Source: Boesenbergia rotunda (taxonomy: Eukaryota; Streptophyta; Magnoliopsida; Zingiberales; Zingiberaceae). From it: a stretch of DNA of 64,000 nt. Position numbers and translations under genes: made by a program. The DNA lies in contig JAGFNQ010005382.1 of NCBI GenBank assembly GCA_024364735.1, forward strand, positions 168,118-232,117, given 5' to 3'. The notes under the pieces were generated by a model. It made no database searches, was not told the origin of the DNA, and saw nothing but the letters and a program-made list of their open reading frames with translations. Every line of letters starts with the position of its first letter. The first letter of the stretch is position 1. This document shows positions 23,783 to 37,234 of this stretch, in pieces.

Positions 23783-26169
23783 TCCTCCCCCACTAATAAA
23801 AATTTGGTCCCCAAATTTTCTCATTCCTCATATGGCACACACTAGCATCAAACATTTCTGTACTCATCATGAGTGATCACTTCGGCTGATACCCTAAGGT
23901 TATACTGCTACGGAGCAACTGGATATATCAATCCAGAGGTTATCATCCGATAACCAGGTACACCCGAACAATCATTCAATCATCACACACATCCAGGGCA
24001 CTCAATCCTAAGGTCACGGTTCCAAGTCTATACTCCGATCCTCAAACATAAAACGAAAAATCCATAAGTATCACCCAAGTATCCACAAGTTAATAACATC
24101 CTCCCAAGCATCACAAGTCATATATATTTATATATATCCTCCAATAACCCGTCACAAGATAACTTATAATTTAAAGATTGTGCCAACATGTCGTACCATA
24201 TATTACCATGAATAACCAACTTCCTAAATAATCAACCACCGAAATATCATTTATCCACCAAATGATCCATCAAAAAGCTACAATCCGATAGGTCCATGTC
24301 CACTAATAGAATCCTCAAAGTACAACGTATCATAGAGATTCGTCAATCTCAATCCACCTCTCGATACCATAATGAATCGCACATCTCGACGTACCATCAA
24401 GATTATCAAACCACGAACACTCAATCTATGAGTCAAAATCTCTCATAGGATCGCGTGCAATGAACGAGTCGACCAACCATCGGCTCGTAACCCAATATTC
24501 TCCGATTCCTTCGCTCAAGGTTCAGAAACCTCTGAGTTCCAACTCCATCCACAAAAAGATCATATATGCACTAAATGATCCATCACCAAACTACAAATCT
24601 GACAGGGCCATCTCACTTAATAGAATTCCCAAAACACAACATATTATAGAGATTCGTCAATCTCAATCTCACTCTCAACACCAATGAGAAAGTCCACGGT
24701 GATAACAACCTTATCATCCGTTCAACTAGTAGGTCCACTATGGGAGTATATTAACCAAAAACCAATGGTCATCTTTGACCTCCTGATTAACGTCCAACAT
24801 CTCACCGAAGATAAGGATACAGCTAACTCCACATCCTCCGCATCCTAGCGGATCGTACATCCCGATGCACCATCGAGATTATCCAACAATCTACACCCAA
24901 TCTATGAGTCAAGATCCCTCATAGCATAGAGTAGCAACTAGCAAATCACACCGTCTATTGCTTCGTAATCCATTACAGTCTAATTCCTCCACTCTATGGT
25001 CAAAACCCTCTAAGGTCCTACTCCATAACAAGGAGATAGAGACATGCTATCTCTCAGGAGTATCTCAATATACTCATAAAGCAATTCCTTTATTTTTCCC
25101 CAGGTTGTCCGCAATAATATCTAACTAGAGGTGACCTAGTCTTATAAGTGATTTGCCTCCACGCAAATCAATAGTCCGTATATACCTTTTTAGTTATTCA
25201 ATCAAGTACAAGCGGTAACCCATAAGTGTCAAGCAACTAGCTTCACACTTTTCTGTATCGGCCTAAGTCACCAATCAAGCTGTACCCTCTAGGTCATCAA
25301 CATGGTACAGGTGATTCATGGTCAAAGTTATCAGGGAATAGGATGTAACAATCCACTAACGATCATAATATGTAGCTCATGCTACCCTTCTACATTAAAA
25401 TAGGTCATGCACTATACACGTGCCTTCCAGGTCACCTAACTAGGCACGAACGACCCAACTGTCTGAAACTCCTTGAACTAGGGTAAGTCGATCCTAAGCT
25501 GATCGAGCCAACAACAATAAGCAATCCCTAGTTCTCGCTTAGCTAACAATAGCTAGAACACATACTATAAATAGTAAGGTCTAGAAGGATCAAAATAATA
25601 AACCTCCAATAGATTGTTGACATATTCGACCTTGGCTTTCCGATTCAACAATCGGGGCTACTAGAGAATTAACATTCTCTGCTCTAAGATCTCATCCGCA
25701 ATATGTCACTAATCGCTCACATGAACGATCACGAATAGGATAGATTGACAAATGTCAATCCAACTAACCCAAGTCTACATATCTCTATTTATCCAGCATA
25801 AATATATGATCCCACCAAGCTGGGATAGTCTAACCCATCCAAAATCTAATACTGAGCATTAAAGCTAAGATAGTATTAGAAAGATATACCTTTTGCCGCC
25901 TGGAGAAGTCCTGTCGCTGCCAAGTCCCAAATTGCCGTCGCATCGCAACCACGGCTTTAAAAATCCGTAATGTACTCGGATGAATAACATCAAACCCGAG
26001 CTCTGACACCTACCAGTTCAGTGTCAGATTTAAATTCCGAGAAATCCACGAATCGATGGTATCCCGCATCCTGGGCTTGATACCAAAAATAAATTGGTAC
26101 CAGATAAACACCGTAAATCCAAAAGCACTCAAGGTATCCGACAACCTGAGCTCTGATACCAAAATAAAT
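23783..26169 (-). repeat. Non-coding interior with diverged tandem repeats
   Basis: A PPT on the sense strand (plus-strand 'tcctcccccactaat', 23783) borders the LTR. Inside, a segment with 'aaatgatccatca', 'agagattcgtcaatctcaat' and 'accatcaagattatc' at about 24240-24450 is partly repeated at about 24560-24680 and about 24870-24930. No open frame longer than about 100 codons with any recognisable motif. Confidence 0.75.
26150..26161 (-). promoter_or_regulatory. Primer-binding site of the long-LTR element
   Basis: TGGTATCAGAGC on the minus strand, eight bases from the LTR edge at 26170. Confidence 0.85.
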
Positions 26170-29100
26170 TGTCACGCCCCGAGACCCAAGAGCCGCTGAT
26201 CCAATAGAAAATCGGACAGCACCTCCCCTGTCCGGCGGACAATTTACACATACATACAATCTATATAACAATCCACGCAATATATATTTGCACAACCACG
26301 CAGTTTAAAGGGCCACAGGCCTCAGATATAAGCAGAAACAACAGTTATATGATTACAACTATCGAAAAACCAAATCCGAACTCACCTGAGCTGCCAAGGG
26401 GCAGGAACAAAACCAAAATCAATCGAAGTCCAACATAGGACTCAAAAGTACAATACCATCAAATAAAACGTGCATACATGTTCAAATCAAAATAGCGGAA
26501 GCATAATAAATACTACAGGGTCCACAACCGAAGCAACGTAATGCCAAAATAAAAAAAAAAGAGCTCCGCTGGAGCTGGGGACTGGCGGCTCGGGATCTCC
26601 TCGCAGACATCAACCTGAAAATAAACATATATGGCAACGGGGTGAGTCCATAGCTCAGCGAATACCCAATAGATATGCATAGAAGGTTATACCAACAATA
26701 AGAGTTCAGCTACTACAGTCTCACAACAACAGTAGGGAAAAACTAGTACTGAACATACCGAAGTAGATATACACCTGAATCCATCTAACCTGTATAGAGG
26801 GTAAGAAATACCAGAGGAAAACCAATAGACATATAAGCTCAGATAACAAGTCTCCAGAATATGCGATGTCAAACAAGTGCAGCAAATAAGTGCAGCAAAC
26901 AATGCACGATGCAAAATATGCACATGGTGCAATGACATGTGTCACCCCTGACACCAGACAGATCAACGTACACCTGTCATAGGGACGTCTGAACGGGTAG
27001 GGCTATGACAACTGTACACCCTGCCATCACTGCTCCTGAGTGACCGGGTGGACAGGATGCTGGTGGAGACTCCGCTCCGACCCCAAGCAATGGGGGAGTC
27101 AAGCTCTCATCTCCTCGTGGCTCAGTACGAGAAGGGATCCCTGGCTGCTACCACGCCCGCGCTCACCCTCCAAATAGTGGCCGAACGGAGCAATACAGGG
27201 CAAATGCACACATCTACGGTATCCACTAACCCATGAGTGGCCGTGTGTGCCCGTCATGTACCGGAAGACGATTAGGCTCAACCACAAGGGAGTCGCTGAT
27301 CGCCGGCATGCAATAGTGCAAGGATGGTGTATGATAGATACACATACCTCCCTCCCAAGTCCTCAGTATGCTAAGTCTCAGTCTGAAATCCTATAACAGG
27401 AAATACAGGTATCCTACAAGGTATACTGAACTGAAATACAGATCCCTCAAGGTCAAATGCAAGAGATACCCTATGATATCTAAGCATACATGTAGAGATG
27501 ACAATACTAGAGACTGTATGGAACTAACAGCATAATAACTCAAGGATAAACAACAAGTATCCAGAACTGACCTAATAAACAGGGGTAAACCACAATATCC
27601 AGATCAAACATAATAACCAGGGATAGCGTAGGATCTTACTGCTATCTATAACATTCTATGCATAACAAAATGACAATATCAAAATAGATAAGTCAAAGGG
27701 TACCCGCCTCAAAGTAGGAGTCCGTATACGAAGAAGACCTCTTGTCTGATACTCCGCAACCCAAAAGTCCAAATCAATGCCCTGTATCAAAGGACATAAT
27801 TGTAGCTATCATAACAATTATTAAGTAGCTAAATAATTCCCTAAACCGTATCAGGGTTAACCTAATTGTCGTAATCATTTAATTATCCGAAATTAGATGA
27901 TTAACATAAGTTTCCACGATTAGATTCAAACTTAGGTTTAATCTAAACCTAACCCAAGATCTAACTCAAGATCAAAACCTCCACCAAACATAACCGAATC
28001 CAACCATATCAAGTCGAGTTCTCAAAACAGAAACCTCATGGCGAGTTAAACAAAGCAACCGAGGTGAATATCCGGGAAAGACAATTACGCAACAACTCTT
28101 GAACCGACTCATCCACATGTTCTACTCCATATGAAACCAATATATCATATTACAAGATCCAACCACAACACTACAACCCAAAATCCAAGATAACTAAATC
28201 TTAACAGAATTCAATCTCATTGTGTGTTACCCTTCACATCAGAACACGAATCAAATGAAGATAAACCATACCCAATTCCAAAAATTCCATTTCAATTCTA
28301 TTAATCCAAATCAATTCATTACTAACTCCTTCCAAGATCAGATAAACTAAACATGATAAATTTGATACCAAATATATCCAAGAACACAGATTTGAAGAAC
28401 ATAACCCATATTAGAGTAGCAAGCTACCGATCTAAAATAGTCCAAGTCTCCACATGTCAGCTAAACATTCATCCTTCTAATATTAGGTTTGCTGTTCAAC
28501 TACTGATCCAAACACAACAAGGAAACCCAAAGGAAACCCAATCTGAAGAACTAAATAAACCATCACATTTATTATAAGCAAAACAATTTGATTTCAAATT
28601 TACTGCCAACACAACAATTTACTTAGCACACTTTTCATCCTAATCTAAGGACCCAATAGCTCCAAGACCTAAGTTGTATAAGGCATGAACACCCCCATAT
28701 ACCTTAAACCAAAACAATCCAAACAGGGATAAATTCCCAGAACCGATCAAATAGAAACAAGGCTAAACAAAATAAACCTATTCCTCCATAAAATCCCAAA
28801 TAAAACACTGCTTCCCATTTAAAGGTGGAGAATTGAAAGATCAAGGAATCAACTGACATTAACTCCAAAACCACACTCTAACCTATCATCGAACCCATCT
28901 AAATAGGAATTCAAACCATAAAAATCCACTGAATTAAAGAAACAAGAGCAGATAGGAAATCAATTGACAACTACCTGCTGTGAAGTCTCTCGGTAGCCAG
29001 TTGGAAGAAACCCAAAACCTGGAAAATGCAGGATCAACTGATCAAAACCAAAGAACCTATTAATTCTATTACAGTGGCAATCCATACCGAAAACTAACGA

Positions 29101-29833
29101 TCAACTACACCAATTCGTCATGCTAATCAACCTCCAAGATCGATACCAACAGGAACCGTTCGTACCTTAATCCAAAACCAGATTTGATTGCTAGTCCACC
29201 ATCCAAAATCGAACCCAATTCACAAATGAAATCCCTAAAGAGAAGTTCCCTCACCTCAAACAACCGTGATCCTGAAGCTCTGCCTAGATCCAACGAGAAC
29301 AAGCTCCAAAGCTAGATAGCCTTCCAACTGACCGTATCTCCTTCCATCTTAGTCTTGGCTGCGGGTGAAGAAGAGAGGAAGAAAGGAACTAGGGCTCCCG
29401 CCATCGCGAACCCACCGCGGCCCAAACTTAGCGTCACAGCTCTTCTACGCATGAAGAAGGTGGAAGGAGGATTGATCTCCATCAGGGCTTGGCTGCGATC
29501 TCAAGCTCGCGAAGGAAGGATGACGAAGAAGGAATCGGGCGTTTGGGGCTTTGGCGGCGGCTAGGGCACGGGGGCGAGGGAGAAGAGAAAGGGAGGCGCT
29601 GCTGCTTCGATCGCCAGCGCAGAAGACATGAGCAACCAACCCGAGCCCTAATCAGCCCCTTATACTCGCCATTTTGCATTTTAATCCAATAAATTTCTGT
29701 ATAATTGCAAAACCACCCCTAGGGTTTAGAATTCTTATCCATCAACCCCTTAAACTTCGTCCCAGAGCCCGGAAAAATTCTAGGAACTTTCCGAAAAATT
29801 TTCCAGAGTGGAATAAACGTGTCGGATTTTACA
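26170..29833 (-). repeat. 5' LTR of the long-LTR element
   Basis: 3664 bp, near-identical to 20122-23782. By eye I find fewer than a dozen differences, including a 2-3 base A-run change near 26560 and a small cluster near 27950. Confidence 0.93.
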
Positions 29834-31620
29834 CATGGAGACTTATACTTTAACATCTTAAGCAAGCATCTCCAAGGAGGTGTGGACCCAAGATGATTGT
29901 GTATAAGCCGAAGTGCCCGAAGATGTTTGAACAGCCTATAAAGGATTCACCACTCCTTGCGAGGAGATGTATACCCAGGCCTATCGTCGGATTGTTACTC
30001 AAAGCCTCTGGCCAGAGCATATCATGTTTAGAATGCGAGTCTCTTAAATACATGAGAGTAATTAGAAATCCAAAGGACGAGAAGACATTACTTGGGCTAG
30101 GTGTGACGTAGTCAGCCTAGTGGGGACTGACACAAATAGACCGTGTCCTGAACCAAGTGGGTATAAGATGGTGAAGGGAATGGGGCACGATTCATTAGAG
30201 CTGCTGAAGGGTTTCAGAATTACTTCTGAGGTCAAACCGTTGATCTTTCGATTAATTGGGGGTCATGATGTACTACTAGGTGCCACTCATGATCGTTCTA
30301 TAATTGGTTGATTATAGACGGCTAACATAAATCGAAAGCCTATTTAGTCACACGCACTATGATTAATCCGAGGGATTTAAAACGAGTTGAAAATTAGATT
30401 TTTCAATCAAGAGAAATAAGTTGAATCTGAGTTAATCAGAGGCGCAACGGAAACTTAAAATGGCTAAGTCTTTTGAAGGCTTATTGGGCGAATTAAATGA
30501 GTTTAATTCGTGATCGGTTCGGCTCGGTTTGGCCGGCCAAAGAGGGTGTTAAACCCCTTTGGTTTGGCAGACCACAACAAGGGGAAGAAACCAATTTATT
30601 TGGTTTAATTAATAAAATAAATCTAGCGCGATTTGTTTTATAAATTATGGATAAATAAATTTGTATAAAGAAATTTATATAAATAAATTTATAGAAATTT
30701 ATTCCTTTTTATGGAAATTAAAATGATCCATGGAATGATTTATTTTAATTTTATAAATCAATTATGAATTGATTTTTTCATAATAAGAAAGTTTATAAAT
30801 TTCTTATAAAATTTATTCCATAATTAAAGGAGAGAAGTATTTGTTTTATTATAAAGTTTGTTATAATAAAACTAGGCATAACGGAATTATTCATAAGAAA
30901 GATTATGAGTTAAATTTCTTATGAAAATTAATTCCGTTAATTCCGTTAAGAGAGAGACTTGGCAAGGGAGAAGCAACTATATAAGGAACCAAAGGCAAGC
31001 CTTGAATTCCCAATCAATTAATCAAGAGATTAGTTGCTCCCTCCCTCTTTCTCTCTACACGCCTCTCTCTCTCTCTAGGGCCGGCGCCCCTCTCTCTCTA
31101 GGGCTGGCTCTCTCTCCTCCCCTAGGGGCGGCGTAACTCCCAAGGTGGGCGTGAGCTTCATCCACCAAGATGACCTCGAAGAAGAAGAAGCGGATCGCAT
31201 CTCCTTCCTTCCCGGAATTTGGATTCCGATTCTTGGTGGTTAGTTTCCTATCTTCTCTCTTGATCTTCTAGTTGTGCCTATAGAGAATCTAGTAGTTCTC
31301 GTCGGCACAAAACTCATGACTTTGCGAAGTCATCCCGAAGAGAACTCGGCGTGGACGCGAATAAAGGCGGAGCTTCCAAGGGACGCTACGGTTGGATCTC
31401 GTCCCTTTCTTCGAGTTACGCGAGGTACAAAGTAAATTTGTTTACTTTTCCGCAAAAGTTTTAATTTATGATCATGTCCACACATCATAAGGTCGCATGC
31501 TAGATACGTGGTTAAAAATAATTTAAGAAATTATTTATGCTAATTCTTCCGCTGCACGTAAATATTTTAAAATTTACGAACCCGTATCCTTGTCAACATG
31601 CACCCGGTCCCAACAAAATC

Positions 31621-31738
31621 GAGGTCTAATCCAATTATAAAGTCAGTATAAATTAGATGACCTCTCTTTTGGTCCTGCTCAATGCACACAAAGTGTACTA
31701 GTGTAATTCTATAGTTAAGACAAACCACACCTAATTAC
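31621..31738 (-). repeat. Old Copia 3' LTR, middle fragment
   Basis: Lies between the solo LTR (TSD aaatc) and the hAT element (TSD CTAATTAC). Continuous with 32875-33114 and 19628 downward when the insertions are removed. Confidence 0.6.
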
Positions 31739-31999
31739 CATGGTTAAGAGAACCGGACCGGACCAGCCGGTCCGACCGGTTGGACCGGGAACCGACCGGA
31801 ATTTCGGTCCGAATTAGTGATGAAAACCGGCCTCTTAAAACCCGACTTTGAACTGGTTTGAACCGGCCGGGAACCGAGTGAACCGGTCAATCCGGTTCAC
31901 CCGGTTTGATTTAAAAAAAAGTAAAAACCAACGTCGCCGCCGACTTTTATAATCAGTAAACATAAATTTAATCACGTGATTTCTCACGTCACCCCGCCT

Positions 32000-32450
32000 T
32001 CTCTCCGCATCGCCCAGCGTCGCCGCGCCTCCGCCATCGTCGCCAGTCGTCGCACCTCCGTCAGCGTCGCCTGCCGCCGCTAGCGTCGCCTGCCTACGCC
32101 AGCTTCGCTGCATCGCATCGCCTCCGCCAGCGTCGCCAGCGTCGCCAGCTGCTGCGCCTCCGCCAGCGTCGCCAGCGACCGCATCTCCACCAACGTCGCC
32201 TGCCTCCGCCTGCGTCGCCTGCCTCCGCCTGCGTCGCCTGCCTCCGCCTGCGTCTCCTGCCTCCGCCGGCATCGCTTGCCTATGCCAGCGTCCCCGCATC
32301 GCATCGCCTCCGCCAGCGTCGCCAGCCGCCGTGCCTCCGCCAGCGTCGCCAGCCGCCGTGCCTCCGCCAGCATCGCTAGCCGCCGTGCCTTCGCCAGCGT
32401 CGCCAGCCACCGAGTCTCCGCCAGCGTCCTCGCATCGCGTCGGCTCCACC
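32000..32450. repeat. GC-rich minisatellite inside the hAT element
   Basis: Imperfect units of 'gcctccgccagcgtcgcc' in register with three, leaving long Ala/Gly/Asp-type frames open on the minus strand (31835-32449) and Ser/Ala/Arg frames on the plus strand. The frames follow from the unit length. Confidence 0.8.
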
Positions 32451-32519
32451 GGCGTTTCGCTTCTGAAGGTATCCTTAAGCTTGCGTCGGCTTCACCGGCT
32501 GATCACAGTTGAATGTTGA

Positions 32520-32725
32520 TGGCTTGATGCATTTGATTAATCAGACGTATAAAAATCAAAAAGTAAAAAACTTTTTAGTAAAAAGTTTTTACTAATGCAT
32601 TTGATACTTTGCTATCAATTGTAAAAAACTTTTTACTAATGCATTTGATACTAATGCATTTGATTAATCAATCGTTTACAGGTGACAAATAATTATATGC
32701 TTTTTACTAATGCATTTGATACTTT
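32520..32725 (+). repeat. ACTAATGCATTTGATAC repeats near the right end of the hAT element
   Basis: About five copies or part copies of 'actaatgcatttgata' (near 32591, 32635, 32651 and 32708, plus a variant near 32523). They could be subterminal transposase-binding repeats, as known in hAT elements; this is inference. Confidence 0.65.
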
Positions 32726-32874
32726 TTCCATATATTTATATAAATACATATTTTATTATATATCGGTTATATCCTGGTTGGACCCCCGGTTAAACCGGTT
32801 GAACCTCTGAACCACTAAACCCTTGCTCCGACCGGTTCGATGTCCGGTCCGGTTCTCAGAACCTTGCTAATTAC

Positions 32875-33114
32875 ACTACAACCATCCCGATGGGTTGTCC
32901 AACTCCATCTCAGTTGTGAGCCTTTTACTATACTCTGTAAGGGACTGATAACACGATCTTCTGTGCATCTACACACACCATGTTATCTACAACGTAAAGT
33001 ATCAGACATTTTGTGCATATACTAATATAAATATGTAACTTGTGATATTGTGATTCTTTTTCAAAACGTAGATGTTCTTATACAAAAGCAAGATTTTTAG
33101 TATACATCCTAACA
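32875..33114 (-). repeat. Old Copia 3' LTR, proximal part
   Basis: On the minus strand the LTR begins TGTTAGGATGTATAC at 33114, directly after a purine-rich AAGTGAGAGAT (33115-33125). Confidence 0.75.
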
Positions 33115-33240
33115 ATCTCTCACTTATACTAAAAGACTTTGTTGTCTTCAAAATGTCATACATCTGACCCCTTGATCCTCCACATGCCTAAAAGCTCTCG
33201 CTACCAAGGCCTTAGTGAAAAGATCTTTCTAGGTTGTCCT
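33115..33240 (-). pseudogene. Old Copia: end of RNase H and PPT
   Basis: On the minus strand a frame with DLFTKALVARAF, the usual end of Copia Pol, is followed by the PPT and the LTR start. It continues across the 33241-45633 insertion into 45639. Confidence 0.7.
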
Positions 33241-35512
33241 TGTTAGTGATATGAGAGAAGTGTCTTAAGGCAATCGCCTTATGATTGTAATCATTTATTC
33301 TAATAAATAAATATTCACTATTTGAGTATACATGTTTGTGTATTTGATTGAGATCTTAAACTCATTTACTGAATGTCCGCAAAATAATTCACAGCATGAG
33401 AGAATTTGTGATGAATTCACAACTAGTGATTATCTCTACATGTGCAATTGTGAAGTATTGAAATTGTCCCTAGTCGATGAATTGATAAATACGGACACTA
33501 TCAATTCTGTTGAGACTAGCATGTGTTATTCTCTAATCAGCTGATTCTCACTGGCTGGTGACATTGAGATATTCGGAAATAAACATGAATGCTAGTTAAG
33601 GGAACTAGTTCATTGGAGTGACTGACTGTAAAACTTCATATGGTAGTCTACATATAGATATGTCAGTAAAGTTCTTACTGCAGCTTAAGTGGGATGGTCC
33701 TTTGACTTGTGGTGTTCAAGTCATCTTGGTCATGGAGACTTATACTTTGACATCTTAAGCAAGCATCTCCAAGGAGGTGTGGACCCAGGATGATTGGGTA
33801 TAAGCCGAAGTGCCCGAAGATGTTTGAACAACCTACAAAGGATTCACCACTCCTTGCGAGGAGATGTATACCCGAGGCCTATCGTTGGATTGTTACTCGA
33901 AGCCTCTGGCCAGAGCATGACATGTTCTGGGTATGAATCTCTTAAATACATGAGAGTAATTAGAATCCGTAGAACGAGAAAACGTTACTTGGGCTAGGTG
34001 TGACATAGTCAGCCTAGTGGGGACTGACACACATAGACCATGTCCTGAACCAAGTGGGTATAAGATGGTGAAGGGAATGAGACACGATTCATTATAGCTG
34101 CTGAAGGGTTTCAGAATTATTTCTGAGGTCAACGGTTGATCTTTCGATTAATTGGGGATCATGATGTACTACTAGGTGTCACTCATGATCGTTCTATAAT
34201 TGATTAATTATAGACGGCCAACATAAATCGAAAGCCTATTTAGTCACACACACTATGAGTAATCTGAGGGATTTAAAATGAGTTGAAAATTGAATTTTCC
34301 AATCAAGAGAGATTAAGTTTGGTTGTGCCAAACAATAAGTCGAATCTGAATTTTTCAGAGACGCATCGGAAGCGTAAAATGACTAAGTCTTTTGAAGACA
34401 TAATAGATGAATTAAATAAGTTTAATTCATTGGGGCGTGGCTTGGATGGGCGGCCAAAGAGGGCCTCCATCCTCTTTGCTTGGCCGGCCACAACAAAGGG
34501 AGAGAACCAAGTTTTTGGTTCAATTTATAAAATAAACCAAGTGTGGTTTGTTTTATAAAATTATGGATGATATAAATTTTTATATAATAAACCAAGGTTT
34601 GGTTTATTTTTCATGGAAATTAAAATGAACCATGGATTGGTTTATTTTATAAAATCAATCATGGATTGATTTACCATGATAAGGAAATTTATTCCATAGG
34701 AGAGAAGAGACTTGATTGATTTTTTTTATCATGAATTAAAATATGGTTTTAACCATGATATAAAATCAAACTTGGCATGATGGAATAAGTTATTCGATAT
34801 TTGAGAGGCTTGATGGTTGAGAGACCACTATATAAAGTACCCAAGGCATGTCTTGGGTGATAATCGAAAAGATGAAGGCATAGGCTCTCTCCCTCTCTTT
34901 CTCTCCTTCTCTTCTCCCCTTCTTGCCGTGCGCCAACCAGCCCCAAGAAGGAGCACCAGCCGGCCGCCCCTGCCCTTTCCCTGTCGACCACCATCTGCTA
35001 CTGGAGAAGGAAGCTCTGGCCATCTCTTGGCCGGAAGAAGGTGCTGCCGGAATTAGAGTTTGCCGCAAGTATCCTTTTGCCGCAAGCCTCTTCTTTTGCT
35101 TCGCTGGAATTTTTATTCCGACCATCCTTTTGTGGTTAGTCTTCCGACTTCTCTCTTGGTTTTTCTCATCGCATTCTCGGAGAATCTAGTAGTTCTCGAG
35201 AACACGAAACTCGTGGCTTTGCGAAGTCATCCCGAAGATACTCGGCGTGGACGCGAATAGAGGCGGAGCTTCCAAGGGACGCTTACGGTTGGATCTCGTC
35301 CCTTCCTTCGAGTTACGCGAGGTAATACGTAAATTAGTTTATGTTTCTACAAAATTTCAAATATATGATCATGTCTACACAAGATAAAATTGCATGCTTA
35401 GATGTGTGGTTAAATGATTTAGATAAATTATTTATGCTAAACCTTCCGCTGCACGTAATTAATTTTGAAATTACGAACCCGCATCCATGCCAACATACAC
35501 CCGGTCCCAACA
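33241..35512 (+). repeat. 5' LTR of the complete Copia
   Basis: 2272 bp, TGTTAGTGATATG ... CGGTCCCAACA. TATA box TATATAAAG at about 34829 with the transcribed part downstream. Frames at 34749-35260 overlap the leader and are not genes. Confidence 0.93.
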
Positions 35513-35513
35513 G

Positions 35514-35525
35514 TGGTATCAGAGC
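35514..35525 (+). promoter_or_regulatory. Primer-binding site of the complete Copia
   Basis: TGGTATCAGAGC, one base after the LTR. Confidence 0.92.
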
Positions 35526-37234
35526 CGAGGTTTGTGTTCGACATAATCATATAATTGTTTTGCGGAAAGCTTTATTATGATCTTAATTTTGGAAAATTTT
35601 CAATTATGGAAACTTTCCAATTATGGTAAATTTTCGATTTAGGAATTTTAAAGTTTGAAAATCCTCATGAAATTTCATAAACTTTTGAAATATCTCTATT
35701 TCTTAAATTTTATGATAATTGTGAAAACTTTCCATTTTGGAAACTTTTCAAGTTTGGAAATTTCTTATTTTGGAAAAACGTATGTTTTCTTTGTACCAGA
35801 AACTTATAATTATTCTGAAAACCTTTTATTTTTGGAAACTTTCCATTTATGGAAAGCTCGCAATTTTGGGCACTTTCTTTCAAGAAAGTCTAAACAAATT
35901 ATGGGAATATTAATTGGCATTTAAATTTATAATTGGAAATTAAATTATTTACAAAATTCTTTATTTTGGATTGAGCCTCGGGGAGCCGTCCAATTTAAAG
36001 TTAGTTGTTATAATTAAATTTCCTAAATTGAATTTAAACTGTCAAATATTTAATTTGGATTGAGCCTCAGGGAGCCATCCAAATTAAGTTATTGATATTA
36101 ATTTTCCATAAATAAAATATGTGATCAAATCTTGGAGATTTTTGAGGTGATTCTCAAACGATAATTTCCTTATTTGATTTATGAGGTGATGCTCTTACAT
36201 ATTATTATCTCCAAAATTAATTAGGAAAATTGTTTCCTATAGAGTATATTTTCTTAAATAAGATTTTCATGAAAATAATATGTGGTTGAATTAAGGGAAT
36301 CTGTCTCTTAATTTAATAAGATTTGATTTAGAGAAATCAAAGTCTTAAACATATTATTTCCGAAATTGATTATGATAATTCAGGAAATTGTTTCCCAAAA
36401 CAATTCATTGAATAAAGTATGAAATTAGAATTAGAAAATCCGGTTCCTAATTGAATTAATGAGACTTGATAAATTAAGTCACATACATACTTTATTAAGG
36501 AAATCGTTAGAACATGACATAATTATATGTCATGAATGTGCATAAAAGGAAAAGATGAGACCCAAAACCCCTTACAAAATATTAAGGCCAACACCTTCCA
36601 TTAATATGGTTAGAACCGGAGTTTTGTTTCTCGTTTGGGTTGATGGACACATCCATGCCCGGCTTGAACCTCAACATGTTCAAACCATAGAATTAGTTTA
36701 TGATTAATATAGTTGGAGTCAGAGGTCAATCCTTAGTTTTGGTTGTTGGACACATCCAAGCCTGACTAAACGGTTGAATGAGCTCCAACCATATTAAAAC
36801 TATTTCTTGATTAATGGGTCAGCCTTAAGCTTGGAGCATCGATTTGTTGTGCCACAGCCAAGGTCGATATAAAGTGAGGTGCAGTTGGGTGCTATGTATA
36901 TTGTTGCATACTTGTTAATGAGTTAACAACCCAATGATTTATGCAAACATTCAATTAGTTAATAGCATAATGTGATAGTTATATATGTATAATATGTAAT
37001 CGGTATAATTACCTACCTTCATAGCTAAGAATAACTTGATGGACTCTAGCCATGGTTGTTCTTATCTATGGTTGGATATCAACCTATTTGGGGATGTTCC
37101 TACGATCTCCCGAATTGATAAAAAGGGTTATTCAATTCGAAAAATAAATAGAATTTAATTAATGCATATTGATGTATTCTTTATCATTCTCATCACATAA
37201 TCTCAATTTGTATTTCTAGGATAATCACTTGATC
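35526..37234 (+). other. Copia untranslated leader with short repeats
   Basis: About 1.7 kb without a gene. At 35580-35900 there are many 'ggaaactttcc'-type repeats. The segment 'tggattgagcctcggggag' (about 35966) recurs as 'tggattgagcctcagggag' (about 36056), and a 'tggacacatccatgcc' segment (about 36643) as 'tggacacatccaagcc' (about 36746). Confidence 0.7.

Larger units (their letters stand above)
20122..29833 (-). mobile_element. LTR retrotransposon derivative with 3.66-kb LTRs and no coding region (LARD-like)
   Basis: Both LTRs start TGTCACGCCCCGAGACCC and end GTCGGATTTTACA. The TSD is catgg (20117-20121 and 29834-29838). The primer site sits beside the right LTR and the purine tract beside the left, so it is on the minus strand. 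The 2387-bp interior holds no gag or pol. TGTCACGCCCC starts and long LTRs are common in plant Gypsy elements, but without RT this assignment is inference. The LTRs differ at only a handful of sites, so it is the youngest clear insertion here. Confidence 0.92.
19629..31615 (+). mobile_element. Solo Copia LTR, split by the long-LTR element
   Basis: TGTTAGTGATATGAG ... CCCGGTCCCAACA with TSD aaatc (19624-19628 and 31616-31620). Removing the insertion at 20122-29833 and one TSD leaves about 2270 bp, collinear with the LTRs at 33241-35512 and 43363-45633. Its pyrimidine/GC-rich leader (about 31035-31145) is closer to the solo LTR at 48124-50422, so two LTR subfamilies exist. TATA-like site near 30975. 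Solo LTRs arise by recombination between paired LTRs. Confidence 0.88.
31739..32866. mobile_element. Non-autonomous hAT element
   Basis: 1128 bp flanked by the 8-bp duplication CTAATTAC (31731-31738 and 32867-32874), the hAT hallmark. The left end is CATGGTTAAGAGAACCGG and the right end complements as CAAGGTTCTGAGAACCGG, 15 of 18 matching. Subterminal regions are packed with CCGGTCC/GGACCGG motifs. The middle is a GC-rich minisatellite and then an AT-rich repeat. No transposase (no dimerisation or RNase H-like core) is present. Confidence 0.88.

Noticed and set aside
25990..26295. 101-codon frame on the minus strand
   Set aside because: It spans the LTR edge and the primer-binding site, so it cannot be a conserved gene.
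31835..32449. 204-codon Ala/Gly/Asp-rich frame on the minus strand
   Set aside because: It is the translation of a trinucleotide-phased minisatellite inside a hAT element; other frames of the same DNA are equally open.
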